From an uncultured Subdoligranulum sp. (GTDB taxonomy: Bacteria > Bacillota > Clostridia > Oscillospirales > Ruminococcaceae): a stretch of 64,000 nucleotides of DNA. Shown piece after piece: positions 51,401 through 59,908 of this stretch (its first letter is position 1; every line of letters begins with the position of its first letter). The position numbers and the translations under genes were made by a program. The stretch covers positions 2,844,481 through 2,908,480 of the forward strand of contig NZ_OZ007030.1 of assembly GCF_963931595.1 (NCBI RefSeq). Reading direction: 5' to 3'. Under the pieces are notes generated by a model. It ran no database searches and had not been told where the DNA came from. It was given only the letters and a program-made list of their open reading frames with translations.

Positions 51401-51481
51401 GTCCTGGCCGTGGCCACCGTGGCCCTGGCTGTCGCCTACGGCATGACCGCCCGCGGCAACAAAAAGCGCAACGAGCAATAA
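48476..51481 (+). CDS. Circularly permuted GH3 glycoside hydrolase with membrane anchor
   Basis: The protein has 1001 residues. Its domain order is reversed from classic GH3: the alpha/beta sandwich (about 70-400) and FnIII-like domain (about 418-500) come first, and the TIM-barrel follows (about 640-960). The barrel has KHFALNDQETNRNG (Lys806-His807) and ATISDCAM with the expected nucleophile Asp885, where most GH3 have SDW. The N-terminus is a signal/anchor helix and residues 965-990 are a second helix. Beta-glucosidase or xylosidase activity is likely. It starts the glycan operon. Confidence 0.85.
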   Translation: MRKSNVLRGLTSVTAAVLAFAVVMTNTAMGYASMLNTSLGTATGKFVDKSGEEPPVYYASDYGDVNNLTQEDLEKLQADEEAFIEEEMEEGAVLLRNQENTLPLAEDERNITLFGYTSAHPLYKNSSGGGNNDPTRQVSLYDALKEKGFNINDTLYNAYLPEDPSFANVGSIGGPSVAEKPIDFYTDDLKSSFADYSDVAVVVLARYGGENTDVSTQDAEGISGLALHKNEADMLKMIKDSGQFDKIVLLLNSAYPIELNFLDEYGIDAVLWIGTPGLVGYRGVADLLTGAANPSGRLVDTFAANSLSAAATQNMGNYEYANQDEVKAGAVDSQISAGFPINYVGTYMVYQEGIYVGYKYYETRYEDAVLGQGNATGQAGTFASTNGWNYAEEVAYPFGYGMSYTTFSQKLDSVTESDGVITANVTVTNTGSVPGKSVVEVYVQTPYTDYDRQNKVEKSSIQLAGFDKTDLLDPGASQTVTVTIDKYLLASYDYTNAKGYIMDAGDYYLAIGDSAHDALNNVLAAKGATGMYDHEGNPADGDATKVYHWTQDALDTETYRNSAQTGVEVTNQFDDADLNYWIPDSVTYLTRQDWEGTFPTAQTGVTATADMIKQIDGHLYETPADAPSVSTFTQGADNGLALADMHGLAYDDPKWNDFLDQLTLDDMATMIDENWGQPANENAMKPVNRNQDGPNGVAGPYFPGSSADAGVAANTGIEGSGTAYVGQMVAASQWNKDMIAKRGYFIGEDALFCGVQQLWCPGVDTHRTPFSGRNYEYYSEDATLSYLLATEQVKAMQAKGLSAAMKHFALNDQETNRNGVCIFSNEQAIREIYLKAFEGGFTKGGATSTMTSYSRVGLTYVGHNAELLRNVLRGEWGFTGATISDCAMHPYQHTLDGLVGGTDFWCIVGEKLRAPELEEYIETNDDGYLYGLLRESQHGFYYMLANSAVINGMSGDMVYQTVIPWWQIALFTLDGVLAVATVALAVAYGMTARGNKKRNEQ

Positions 51482-51493
51482 GAGGTGTGAAGC

Positions 51494-51892
51494 ATGGAAA
51501 ATAAAAAGAAAGCCATCGGATTTTATGTGGGTTCTGCCTCCGCGGCCGTGGCGCTGATCACCGGCGTCTTCATGCTGGTCTACACCAACGTGGTCAAGGA
51601 TATCAACCTGCTGCCCCCCGTGCTGCTGCTGGTGGGCGTGGTCATCGCCGCCATCGGCCTGGTGAAGGATATCCCCGCCCTGGCCATCCTGCCCGCCGCC
51701 TGCTATATGGCGTCGTTGGCATTCTACCTGAGCTCCCAGCTCAACAACATCTCGGGCCGCCTCAGCGGCAACGGCATCGGCGTCACCAACACCACCCTGG
51801 GCATGCTCATCCTGTTCTGCGTGCTCATGGGGGTGGGCGCCCTGCTGGCCCTGGTCGCCAGCTTCATGAAGCAGTACAGCCAGGCCGCCTGA
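51494..51892 (+). CDS. Small four-helix membrane protein
   Basis: The protein has 132 residues with four hydrophobic helices and a charged N-terminus (MENKKKAIGFYVG). It begins twelve bases after the GH3 stop (AGAGGTGTGAAG as ribosome site). Position suggests a partner of the membrane-bound GH3 enzyme. No known family was recognised. Confidence 0.6.
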   Translation: MENKKKAIGFYVGSASAAVALITGVFMLVYTNVVKDINLLPPVLLLVGVVIAAIGLVKDIPALAILPAACYMASLAFYLSSQLNNISGRLSGNGIGVTNTTLGMLILFCVLMGVGALLALVASFMKQYSQAA

Positions 51893-51984
51893 CAGGCATA
51901 CACAGATAAATCTGAACAAGGGGGAAAGACGGCCCGGAGGCATGATGTTGCCGGGCCGCTTTTCCCGTATAAAGGAGTAACTCT

Positions 51985-54366
51985 ATGAAAGCCACACAGT
52001 TCAACGACCGGTGGACCTGCCGCCACCTGGAGGAAGACGGCCCCGGCACCCCGGTGACCCTGCCCCACGACGCCATGCTGGCCGAACCCCGCACTGCCGA
52101 GAGCGCCGGCGGCATCAACACCGGCTGGGTCGCCGGCCGGGACTACCTGTACGAGAAGACCTTCGGCTTCGACCCCGCCTGGCAGGACCGGACGCTGCTT
52201 TTGGAGTTCGAGGGCGTCTACCACAACGCCGAGGTGCTGCTCAACGGGGAGAAGCTGGCCTTCCGCCCCTACGGCTACACCAACTTTTATGTGGACCTCA
52301 CCGGCAAGGTGGCGAAGGACCGCCCCAACACGCTGCAGGTCATCGCCCGCAACGCCGACCAGCCCAACAGCCGGTGGTATTCCGGCGCCGGCATCTACCG
52401 CCCCGTGACCCTCTGGACCGCCCCCGCGGCCCACATCCCGGTGAACGGCCTCAAGGTGGCCACCGCGGGCATCCAGCCCCCCACGGCCAAGGTGACGGTG
52501 GAGACCACCGCCCCCGGCCCCGTGCGGGTGGAGATCCTGGACGGCGACACCCTGCTGGCCGCCGTGGAAGGGGAGAGCGACGGCAAGGCGTCCTTCACGG
52601 TCCCCCTGCCCGAAGCGGGGCTGTGGAGCCCCGAATCTCCCCGGCTCTACACCTGCAGGGCCACCTTCGGCGAGGATGCGGCAAAGACCACCTTCGGCCT
52701 GCGCACCATCGCCTGGGGGGACGACGGCCTGCTGCTCAACGGTGAGCGCATCATCCTGCGGGGCGCCTGCGTCCACCACGACAACGGCATCCTGGGCGCC
52801 TGCGCCTTCCCCGAGGCCGAGGAACGCAAGGTGCGGCTGCTGCAGCAGGCGGGCTACAACGCCATCCGTTCCGCCCACAACCCCTGCTCCAAGGCGATGC
52901 TGGAGGTCTGCGACCGGCTGGGCATGCTGGTCATGGACGAGTACGCCGACATGTGGTACATCCACAAGACCGAGCATGACTACGCGGGTTATCTCATGGA
53001 CTGGTGGGAGCAGGACCTGAAGGACCTGGTGGACAAGGACTACAACCATCCCTCGGTGATCCTCTACTCCACCGGCAACGAGGTGGCCGAGACCGCCCAG
53101 CCCAAGGGCATCGCCTTCACCGGCCAGATGACCGACTACCTCCACAGCCTGGACGATTCCCGCCCGGTGAGCTGCGGCGTCAACATCTTCTTCAACTTCT
53201 TAAGCTCCATGGGCTTCGGCGTCTACAGCGACGAAAAGGCCAAAAAGGAGGCCCGGAAGGCCGAACAGCAGGGGAAGAACGCCAGGAAGAAGGCGGTGGG
53301 CAGCGAATTCTTCAATAACCTGGCCGGTCTTTTGGGCGACGAGTTCATGAAGCGGGGCGCCACCCTGCCTCCCTGCGACTGGAAGACCCGGGACGCCTAC
53401 GCCAACATGGACGTGGCGGGCTACAACTACGGCATCTACCGCTACCCCCACGACCTGAAAAAGTACCCCCACCGGCTCATCCTGGGCAGCGAGACCTTCT
53501 GCAAGGACGCCGCCCGGTTCTACGACCTGGCCCTGCGGGAGCCCCGCGTCATCGGCGACTTCGTCTGGGCGGGCATGGACTACCTGGGCGAGGTGGGCAT
53601 CGGCGCCTGGGAATACGCCGACTACGCCCCCGAATTCTCCCACGGGCCGGGCTGGGTGTCGGCGGGCAGCGGCCGTCTGGACCTCATCGGCGCCCCCTGG
53701 GGCGAGATGCTCTACACCCGGGTGGCCTTCCGGCTGGAACCCGGCCCCCGTCTGGCCGTCTGGCCGGTGAACCACACCGGCGAAAAGCATTCTCCCTCGG
53801 CCTGGCGCATGTCCAACGCCCTGGAAAGCTGGAGCTGGGCCGGCTGTGAGGGCCGCCCGGCGGATGTGGAAGTCTACGGCCGGGGCGCCGAGGCGGAACT
53901 GCTGCTCAACGGCAAACCGGCAGGGCGGGCCAGGCTCAAAAACTGCGTGGCCCGGTTCCGGGTGACCTACCAGCCCGGCACGCTGGAGGCGGTGCTCTAC
54001 GACGAGGCCGGCAAGGAGACCGGCCGCAGCGCCCTGCACACCGCCGGGGAGACCCAGCTCCAGGCCCTGCCCGAGGCGACCGCCGCCGAAGCCGGAAACC
54101 TCGTCTTCGTGCGGCTGCAGTACGCCGACAACGCCGGCACCGTCAAGCCGCTGGAGCGGGGCAAGCTGCAGGCGCAGGTCACCGGCGGCACGCTGGTGGG
54201 CCTGGGCAGCGGTTGCCCCTACAACACCACCGGCTTCCTCACCGATACCACCGATACCTACTACGGTCGCGCCCTGGCCGCCGTCCGGGCGGACGGTTCC
54301 GGCCCGGTGACCCTCACCGTCACCGACGGCCGCCTCACCGCCACCGCCCGGGTGGAACTGGCCTGA
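51985..54366 (+). CDS. GH2 glycoside hydrolase (beta-galactosidase-like)
   Basis: The protein has 793 residues, cytoplasmic. A sugar-binding jelly-roll (1-180; FRPYGYTNFYVDLTG) and an Ig-like domain precede the TIM barrel (RGACVHHDNGILGACAF, AIRSAHNP). The acid/base is Glu366 in STGNEVAE and the nucleophile Glu503 in LGSETF. A C-terminal beta domain follows. The ribosome site AAAGGAG is well placed. Exact specificity (galactoside, glucuronide or mannoside) is not readable. Confidence 0.85.
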   Translation: MKATQFNDRWTCRHLEEDGPGTPVTLPHDAMLAEPRTAESAGGINTGWVAGRDYLYEKTFGFDPAWQDRTLLLEFEGVYHNAEVLLNGEKLAFRPYGYTNFYVDLTGKVAKDRPNTLQVIARNADQPNSRWYSGAGIYRPVTLWTAPAAHIPVNGLKVATAGIQPPTAKVTVETTAPGPVRVEILDGDTLLAAVEGESDGKASFTVPLPEAGLWSPESPRLYTCRATFGEDAAKTTFGLRTIAWGDDGLLLNGERIILRGACVHHDNGILGACAFPEAEERKVRLLQQAGYNAIRSAHNPCSKAMLEVCDRLGMLVMDEYADMWYIHKTEHDYAGYLMDWWEQDLKDLVDKDYNHPSVILYSTGNEVAETAQPKGIAFTGQMTDYLHSLDDSRPVSCGVNIFFNFLSSMGFGVYSDEKAKKEARKAEQQGKNARKKAVGSEFFNNLAGLLGDEFMKRGATLPPCDWKTRDAYANMDVAGYNYGIYRYPHDLKKYPHRLILGSETFCKDAARFYDLALREPRVIGDFVWAGMDYLGEVGIGAWEYADYAPEFSHGPGWVSAGSGRLDLIGAPWGEMLYTRVAFRLEPGPRLAVWPVNHTGEKHSPSAWRMSNALESWSWAGCEGRPADVEVYGRGAEAELLLNGKPAGRARLKNCVARFRVTYQPGTLEAVLYDEAGKETGRSALHTAGETQLQALPEATAAEAGNLVFVRLQYADNAGTVKPLERGKLQAQVTGGTLVGLGSGCPYNTTGFLTDTTDTYYGRALAAVRADGSGPVTLTVTDGRLTATARVELA

Positions 54367-54404
54367 CCGCCCCCACCAACCCCCCAGGAAAGGAAGGATT
54401 TTCC

Positions 54405-55877
54405 GTGTCCAAATCCCGGAACAGCTTCTGGAACAGTCCGCTGGCCGCCTCCCTCGTGAAAAGCCAGGAGGTCCGCCTGCCCGAGATGCTCTTCGGCTAC
54501 TTCATCGGCCCCTTCGGCGCCCTGCTGGCCTCCGGCATCTACACCAGCATCCTGCAGAACTACTTCACCGATGTGCTCAGGCTGGACCTGAGCTTCCTCA
54601 CCGGCCTGCAGCTGTTTTCCACCATCCTCATCGTGGCGGCCAACCTCATCGTGGGCCAGCTCATCGAGCGCACCCGGTGCCTCGCCGGCAAGGCCCGCCC
54701 CTGGGTGCTGCTGTCGGCGCTGACTTTGTCGGTGGCGTCGGTGCTCATGTTCATCGTCCCCTTTGAGGGCGCTGCCAAGATGGTCTGGATCGCCGTGGCC
54801 TATAACCTCTTCTACGCCGTGGCCTACCCCATCTACAATACCGCCAACTCCACCCTCATCCCGGTGTCCACCCGCAATTCCCAGCAGCGCAGCGCCCTGG
54901 CCTCCTTCACCAATGTGGCGGGTCTTGGCGTCATGGGCGTGGGCTCCATGATCTTCCCGCTGCTGGTCTCCTTCGCCCTCAAAGAGGACCAGGGCCGGTG
55001 GTTCCTGGCCATGCTGGTGGTGGCCATCTTCACGGCCCTCACGGTGCTGCTCCAGTACAAGTTCACCCGGGAGCGCGTCACCGAGGAACAACTGCGCACC
55101 GGCGCCTCCGATGACCAGCGCCCCGCCGCCCCGCCCCTGGGCGAGCAGCTCAAGGCCGTCACCAGCGAACCCTGGTGGTGGCTGGTGCTGCTGTTCTACC
55201 TGGCCTTCCAGTGGGCCGGCGCCATGAAGAACGGCTCCATGGCCTACTTCTGCAAATGGGTCATGGACAACACCTTCTTCGGCTCCGCCGACGCCTGGGG
55301 CGCCTCCCAGTCGCTGCTGGCCGTGCTGGGTGCCATCCCCATGGCGGTGGCCGCCCTCTTCGTGGTGCCGCTGGCCAACCGGTTCTCCAAGCGCACCGTC
55401 TGCCTGGTGGGCATGCTGGTGGGCGCCGCGGGCGGCGTCATCGCGGGCTTCGGCAACGGCGAGATCGTGCCGGTGGCCGTGGGCGTGGCCCTCAAGTGCT
55501 TCGGCTCCGCCCCCGCCTGCTACCTCATCCTGGCCATGCTGGCTGATGTCATCGACCACATCGAGTTCCGCCGCGGCATCCGCACCGACGGCCTGACCAT
55601 GTCCATCTACAGCTCCATCATGGTGGCCGGAACGCCCATCTGCAACGCCATCTTCTCCGGCGTGCTGGGCGCCGTGGGCTACGACCAGGCCGCCGACGTG
55701 GCCCTGGGCACCGCGGCCCAGTCCGCCGCCGTCCAGAGCGCCATCACGGTGAACTACATCTGGGTGGAGACCATCGCCTACCTGGTCTGCGCCGTGCTGG
55801 TGCTGTTCTGGACCGTGGAAAAGAACCTGCCCGCCGAACAGGCGGAGATCGCCAAACGCAAAGAAGCCAACGGCTGA
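54405..55877 (+). CDS. GPH-family (MFS) glycoside/cation symporter
   Basis: The protein has 490 residues with about twelve helices starting at GTG 54405 (AGGAAAGGAAGG upstream). The N-terminal motif RLPEMLFGYFIGPFGALLAS and IEFRRGIRTDGLTMS are typical of the GPH group related to MelB and UidB. It is the last gene of the operon and probably brings in the oligosaccharide cleaved by the GH2 enzyme. Confidence 0.85.
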   Translation: MSKSRNSFWNSPLAASLVKSQEVRLPEMLFGYFIGPFGALLASGIYTSILQNYFTDVLRLDLSFLTGLQLFSTILIVAANLIVGQLIERTRCLAGKARPWVLLSALTLSVASVLMFIVPFEGAAKMVWIAVAYNLFYAVAYPIYNTANSTLIPVSTRNSQQRSALASFTNVAGLGVMGVGSMIFPLLVSFALKEDQGRWFLAMLVVAIFTALTVLLQYKFTRERVTEEQLRTGASDDQRPAAPPLGEQLKAVTSEPWWWLVLLFYLAFQWAGAMKNGSMAYFCKWVMDNTFFGSADAWGASQSLLAVLGAIPMAVAALFVVPLANRFSKRTVCLVGMLVGAAGGVIAGFGNGEIVPVAVGVALKCFGSAPACYLILAMLADVIDHIEFRRGIRTDGLTMSIYSSIMVAGTPICNAIFSGVLGAVGYDQAADVALGTAAQSAAVQSAITVNYIWVETIAYLVCAVLVLFWTVEKNLPAEQAEIAKRKEANG

Positions 55878-55886
55878 ACCTTTCCG

Positions 55887-55909
55887 GCCCCGCACCCCCG
55901 GTGCGGGGC
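55887..55909 (+). terminator. Terminator of the glycan operon
   Basis: GCCCCGCAC and GTGCGGGGC followed by TTTTT. Confidence 0.8.
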
Positions 55910-55929
55910 CTTTTTGCGCCCCCGGCTGC

Positions 55930-55958
55930 TTGCGGCGGGGGTTTTGTTGCAGTATAAT
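55930..55958 (+). promoter_or_regulatory. Promoter upstream of truncated glucosyltransferase
   Basis: TTGCGG, 17 bp, TATAAT, followed by AAGAGG and ATG 55992. That ATG is in a different frame from the coding sequence behind it. Confidence 0.5.
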
Positions 55959-56020
55959 AGCGGAGAATTCAACGGAAAAGAGGAAATCCCCATGCCCAAA
56001 ACCCTGCCGGCGCTCTGGCG

Positions 56021-57082
56021 GTGCTCTGCATGGCCTGCTCCCTGGGGGGCTACCAGGCCTATGTGGGCATCGCCGCCGGGCTTACGCTGCTCACCCTCAT
56101 GCTGGCCTGCCTGCGCACCGAACCCCTGCGCCCCGTGCTGGCCCGGGTGGGCGCCATGCTGGGAGTGGGGGTGCTGGGCGGCATCCTCTACTTCGGGGTG
56201 GTCAAGCTGGAACAGCTCCACTACGGCACCACCATGGCGGACTACTGCGGCGCCGACCAGATCAGCGCCGGCAAGAGTCTTTCGCTGCTGGTGCCCTCCC
56301 TGCAGCACGCCTACAGCGACTTTTTCCTCTACTGCCGCATGGAGACCGGCCACATCGGCGAGGCCCTCTGGATGCTGCTGGTGGCCAGCGCCCTCTTTGT
56401 GGTGCTGTGGCGGCTGCGGGCGCTGCTGCGCCATCCCGTCCACCTGGCGCTGCTGGTAGCGTCGGCGGTGCTGCTGCCCCTGGCCTTCAACGTCATCGAT
56501 GTCATCGCCACCGACGTGCGGGTGGACCGCCTCATGTCCTACCCCATGCAGCTGCTGCTGCCCTTCTGCTTTGCGCTGTGGACGCTGCCCGAAACCAAAA
56601 CCTTGCGCCGCACCCGCCGCGCCGCCGCCACCCTGCTGATGACCGCCGTCTGCTGGCTGTTCGCCCTGTCGGCCAACGCCACCTACCGCACGGTGGAGCT
56701 CTCCTACCACTATGTGGGCAGCCTCACCGACGCCATCCTCGACCAGGTGCTGGCCGACCCCGCCTACACCGCCGACACCAAACTGCTCATGGCCGGCTTC
56801 CCCGACGAAAGCCGGGTCCAGGCGTCCAACGGGCTGTACTGGTACAGCCAGTACCAGCGGTCGCCGCTGTTCTGGGGCGGCACCCACGGCATCCTGGACT
56901 GCTGGCCCACCTACCTCTACGACTACCACGGCATCGATACCCACGGCGTCACGCTGGAGGAGTACGAGAACATCGTGGGCAGCCAGGAATTCGCCGCCAT
57001 GCCGGTCTGGCCTGCCCAGGGCAGCATCGCCCCCTTCGGCGATACCCTGGTGGTAAAACTCCAGGAGAACCCGCCCCAATAA
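56021..57082 (+). pseudogene. 5'-truncated membrane glucosyltransferase (GtrII-like)
   Basis: The remaining 353 residues contain about five membrane helices (GYQAYVGIAAGLTLLTLMLA, LWMLLVASALFVVLW, LALLVASAVLLPLAF) and a C-terminal outer domain (GFPDESRVQASNGLYWYSQY). GtrII-type enzymes that decorate cell-surface glycans usually have around 500-600 residues, so the N-terminal half with the catalytic motif is missing. Upstream sequence in the same frame (AGALAVLC) still looks native, but the available ATG at 55992 is out of frame. Confidence 0.65.
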
Positions 57083-57086
57083 ACGC

Positions 57087-57121
57087 AAAACGCACAGCCT
57101 TTGCAAAAGGCTGTGCGTTTT
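57087..57121. terminator. Terminator after glucosyltransferase remnant
   Basis: AAAACGCACAGCCTTT and AAAGGCTGTGCGTTTT form a strong stem followed by TT. Confidence 0.8.
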
Positions 57122-57129
57122 TTGCTGTG

Positions 57130-57606
57130 TTACGGTACCTTGTGCTCCTTGGCGGTCCAGCTGCTCACCCGCAGCCGGTAGACCGCCGTGCGGTCCAGCA
57201 TGGCGTCTTCCACCGTCCAGTCTCCCCGGCCGGAGTAGTGCTCCATGATGCGGTTGAGCCCCCCGAGCCGGGCGTCCCGGCCCTCCAGGAGCTCCACGCT
57301 GCCCCGGCCCAGCACGCTGCGGTAGGCGTAGGTGTAGTCGTCCGCCTTTTCCCCCGGCACCAGCTTATGGCCGGTGTCCATCTCAAAGCTGGCGGCGGGG
57401 TTTTGCCGCAATAGCGCCAGCTTTTTGCCGGCGTCCGCTCCGTGGAAATAGAGCACCAGCTGCCCCTGTTCCACCGCATAGCCGAAGTTCAGCGGCACCA
57501 TATAGACGCCCTCGCCGTCCTGCATTCCCAGCCGGCAGACGCCGCAGGCCTTCACAATCTCCACCATGGCCGCAAAATCCGTGACCTCCCGGTCCTTTCT
57601 GCGCAT
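57130..57606 (-). CDS. Pyridoxamine 5'-phosphate oxidase-like FMN-binding protein (NimA type)
   Basis: The protein has 158 residues forming a split beta-barrel. VCRLGMQDGEGVYMVPLNFG and LVLYFHGADAGKKLALLRQN are the flavin-binding elements of the NimA/PNPOx-like family. FEMDTG and YRSVLGRGSVELL follow. Ribosome site GGGAAGG. Members reduce nitro compounds or bind other cofactors; a true substrate is not known. Confidence 0.8.
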   Translation of the reverse strand: MRRKDREVTDFAAMVEIVKACGVCRLGMQDGEGVYMVPLNFGYAVEQGQLVLYFHGADAGKKLALLRQNPAASFEMDTGHKLVPGEKADDYTYAYRSVLGRGSVELLEGRDARLGGLNRIMEHYSGRGDWTVEDAMLDRTAVYRLRVSSWTAKEHKVP

Positions 57607-57785
57607 GATCCTTCCCGTCCTTTCCCGAAAACCATTTTTTTAACTATAGCACAACGGACACGGCCGCACAAGGGCAGGCAAAACGCTTTTCCTATGCCCC
57701 CAAAAGGGGTATACTGAAAAAATTGGCAGAGGATGCTTCTTTTTGGGGGTGTCCTTCGTTATACCTAGTGAACGGTGGTGAAAGG

Positions 57786-58271
57786 ATGGACCAGGCGGAA
57801 CTGGAAGCGCTGGTACTGGCGCAGTATGATACAATCTACGCCTATTGCTGGCGGCATGTGGGGCAGCAGGAGCTGGCCCGGGACCTGACCCAGACCACCT
57901 TTCTGCGGTTCTGGCAGCACCGGGACCGCTACCGCCACGACGGGCGGGAGCTGAACTACCTGTACACCATTGCGGGCAACCTCTGCAAGGACTGGTGCAA
58001 GCGGAAAAAGCCGGTGGCTCTGGAAGACCTGCCGGAGAGCCAGCGGGACCCCGGGGCGCCCGCCCCCGACCGGGACACCGCCCTGACGGTGCGGGCCGCC
58101 CTGGCCGCGCTGCCCTTTGAGCAGCGCAACGCCCTGCTGCTCTGCTACGAGCAGGGCTTCACCGCCGCCGAGATCGCCGCCATCACCCACACCACGGTGC
58201 CCGCCGTGCGTTACCGGCTGCACCGGGCGAAACGCCGTTTGGAGCAACTGCTGAAGGAGGAACTGCCATGA
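57786..58271 (+). CDS. ECF-type RNA polymerase sigma factor
   Basis: The protein has 161 residues. Region 2 reads YDTIYAYCWRHVGQQELARD, then TTFLRFWQHRDRY. Region 4 reads LPFEQRNALLLCYEQGFTAAE and VPAVRYRLHRAKRRLEQLL. No cysteine-rich anti-sigma follows, but the next gene overlaps (ATGA) and has a soluble N-terminus plus membrane helices, as some anti-sigma factors do. It probably controls its own operon. Confidence 0.9.
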   Translation: MDQAELEALVLAQYDTIYAYCWRHVGQQELARDLTQTTFLRFWQHRDRYRHDGRELNYLYTIAGNLCKDWCKRKKPVALEDLPESQRDPGAPAPDRDTALTVRAALAALPFEQRNALLLCYEQGFTAAEIAAITHTTVPAVRYRLHRAKRRLEQLLKEELP

Positions 58272-59020
58272 CCCGCCAACCTGACTGGGCGGCCCTGCTG
58301 CGCCGGGACCCGCCGCCCGCCCCCGACCCGGCGGACAAACGCCGCACGGCCGAACTGCTGCGCACCCTGCCGCCGCCCCGGCCCACCGGCCTCGGTTTTG
58401 TGTGGTGCCAGGCGGGGTTCATCCGCAAACGGATGTGGGCCTTGCAGTTCGCCCTGCTGGCCGGAGTGCTGCTGCTGGTCTGGGCCAACGGCCGCGCCGG
58501 GGTCTACGCCCTGCGGCAGTACGCCCTCTGTGCCGCGGCGGCGCCGCTGCTGCTGGTGGCCAATGTGCAGGACCTGGCCCGGGTCTACCACCAGGGCATG
58601 TTGGAACTGGAACTGGCCACCCGCTACAGCCTGCCCCGGGTCACCGCCGCCCGGCTGCTGGTCTTCGGCGTCTGTGACGCCGTGCTGCTGGGCATCTTTG
58701 CGGCGGCGGGGTCGGCGGTCTGCCGCAGCGACGGCATCATTGTGCTGCTCTACTGCCTGACGCCCTTCTGCTGTGTCAGCGCGGTCTGCATGGCCCTTTT
58801 GCGCCGTCTGCGCCCCGCCGCCTTCACCCCGGCCGCCCTGGCCGTGACGGGCATCGCCCTGCTGGTGCTGGTGCTGCCCGCCCCCCGGCTGCAGGGCCGC
58901 CTCTACGCCCCCAATGCCCGGCCCCTCTGGGCGGCGGTGCTGGTTCTCTCGGTGCTGGCGCTGGCCTGCCAGACCCGCCGCCTTGCCCGGGAGGGCGGCC
59001 GCACCCTGCTCTCTTTATAA
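58268..59020 (+). CDS. Membrane protein, possible anti-sigma factor
   Basis: The protein has 250 residues. A soluble proline-rich N-terminus (about 1-55, LLRRDPPPAPDPADKRRTAE) precedes six hydrophobic segments. Overlap with the sigma gene indicates tight coupling. Role as a regulator of the sigma factor or a subunit of the transporter downstream is inferred; no family signature is seen. Confidence 0.6.
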   Translation: MTRQPDWAALLRRDPPPAPDPADKRRTAELLRTLPPPRPTGLGFVWCQAGFIRKRMWALQFALLAGVLLLVWANGRAGVYALRQYALCAAAAPLLLVANVQDLARVYHQGMLELELATRYSLPRVTAARLLVFGVCDAVLLGIFAAAGSAVCRSDGIIVLLYCLTPFCCVSAVCMALLRRLRPAAFTPAALAVTGIALLVLVLPAPRLQGRLYAPNARPLWAAVLVLSVLALACQTRRLAREGGRTLLSL

Positions 59021-59035
59021 GGAAAGGAAACTGCC

Positions 59036-59908
59036 ATGCGCACCTTACAGACCCAACATCTGACCAAACGCTACGGCCATTTTACCGCCGTCCGGGACCT
59101 GTCGCTGACGCTGGACAGCGGCGTCTACGGCCTGCTGGGCGCCAACGGCGCCGGCAAAACCACCCTGATGCGGATGCTCTGCGGCATCCTGGACCCCACC
59201 GAGGGCACCGTCCGCTGCGACGGGGCGGATATCCGCCGCCTGGGGGAGGACTACCGGGCCCTTTTGGGCTACCTGCCCCAGGACTTCGGCTGCTACCCCG
59301 ACTTCACGGGGGCGGAGTTTTTGCGCTACATCGCGGCCCTGAAGGGGCTGACCCGGGCCGAGACCGCCCGCCGCACCCAACAGCTCCTTGAGCAGGTGGG
59401 GCTGGCCGACGCCGGGCGCAAAAAGCTGCGGGCCTACTCGGGGGGCATGCGGCAGCGGCTGGGCATCGCCCAGGCTATGCTCAACGACCCCGAGATCCTC
59501 ATCCTGGACGAACCCACCGCGGGACTGGACCCCCGGGAACGGGTGCGGTTCCGCAACCTCATCGCCGACTACGCCAAGGGCCGCATTGTGCTGCTCTCCA
59601 CCCACATCGTCTCCGACGTGGAGGCCATCGCCGACCGCATTTTGCTGATGAAAAACGGTGCCATCGCCGACGAGGGCACCGTGGCGGAACTTTCCGAAAA
59701 CGCCCGGGGCAAGGTGTGGACGGTGCACACCGACGGGGAGACCGCCGCCAAACTGGAAGCGGTCTACAATGTGGCGAACCTGCGCCACGAGGGGCAGGGG
59801 GTGGAGCTGCGGCTCATCACGGCGGACCCGCCGGCGGGGGCCGCCCCCGCCGACCCCACGCTGGAGGATGTCTATCTGTGGCATTTTGCCGGGGAGGAAA
59901 GACCATGA
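59036..59908 (+). CDS. ABC transporter ATP-binding protein
   Basis: The protein has 290 residues. GANGAGKTT (Walker A), YSGGMRQRLGIAQAM (signature), ILILDEPTAGLDP (Walker B) and LLSTHIV (His switch). A C-terminal extension of about 80 residues follows. It resembles CcmA-type ATPases of ABC-2 exporters used for antibiotic or bacteriocin resistance. Its stop overlaps the next gene (ATGA). Confidence 0.9.
   Translation: MRTLQTQHLTKRYGHFTAVRDLSLTLDSGVYGLLGANGAGKTTLMRMLCGILDPTEGTVRCDGADIRRLGEDYRALLGYLPQDFGCYPDFTGAEFLRYIAALKGLTRAETARRTQQLLEQVGLADAGRKKLRAYSGGMRQRLGIAQAMLNDPEILILDEPTAGLDPRERVRFRNLIADYAKGRIVLLSTHIVSDVEAIADRILLMKNGAIADEGTVAELSENARGKVWTVHTDGETAAKLEAVYNVANLRHEGQGVELRLITADPPAGAAPADPTLEDVYLWHFAGEERP

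Noticed and set aside
48311..51943. A 1,210-codon minus-strand frame opposite the GH3 gene
   Set aside because: Shadow of a well-supported glycosidase gene; no coding features of its own.
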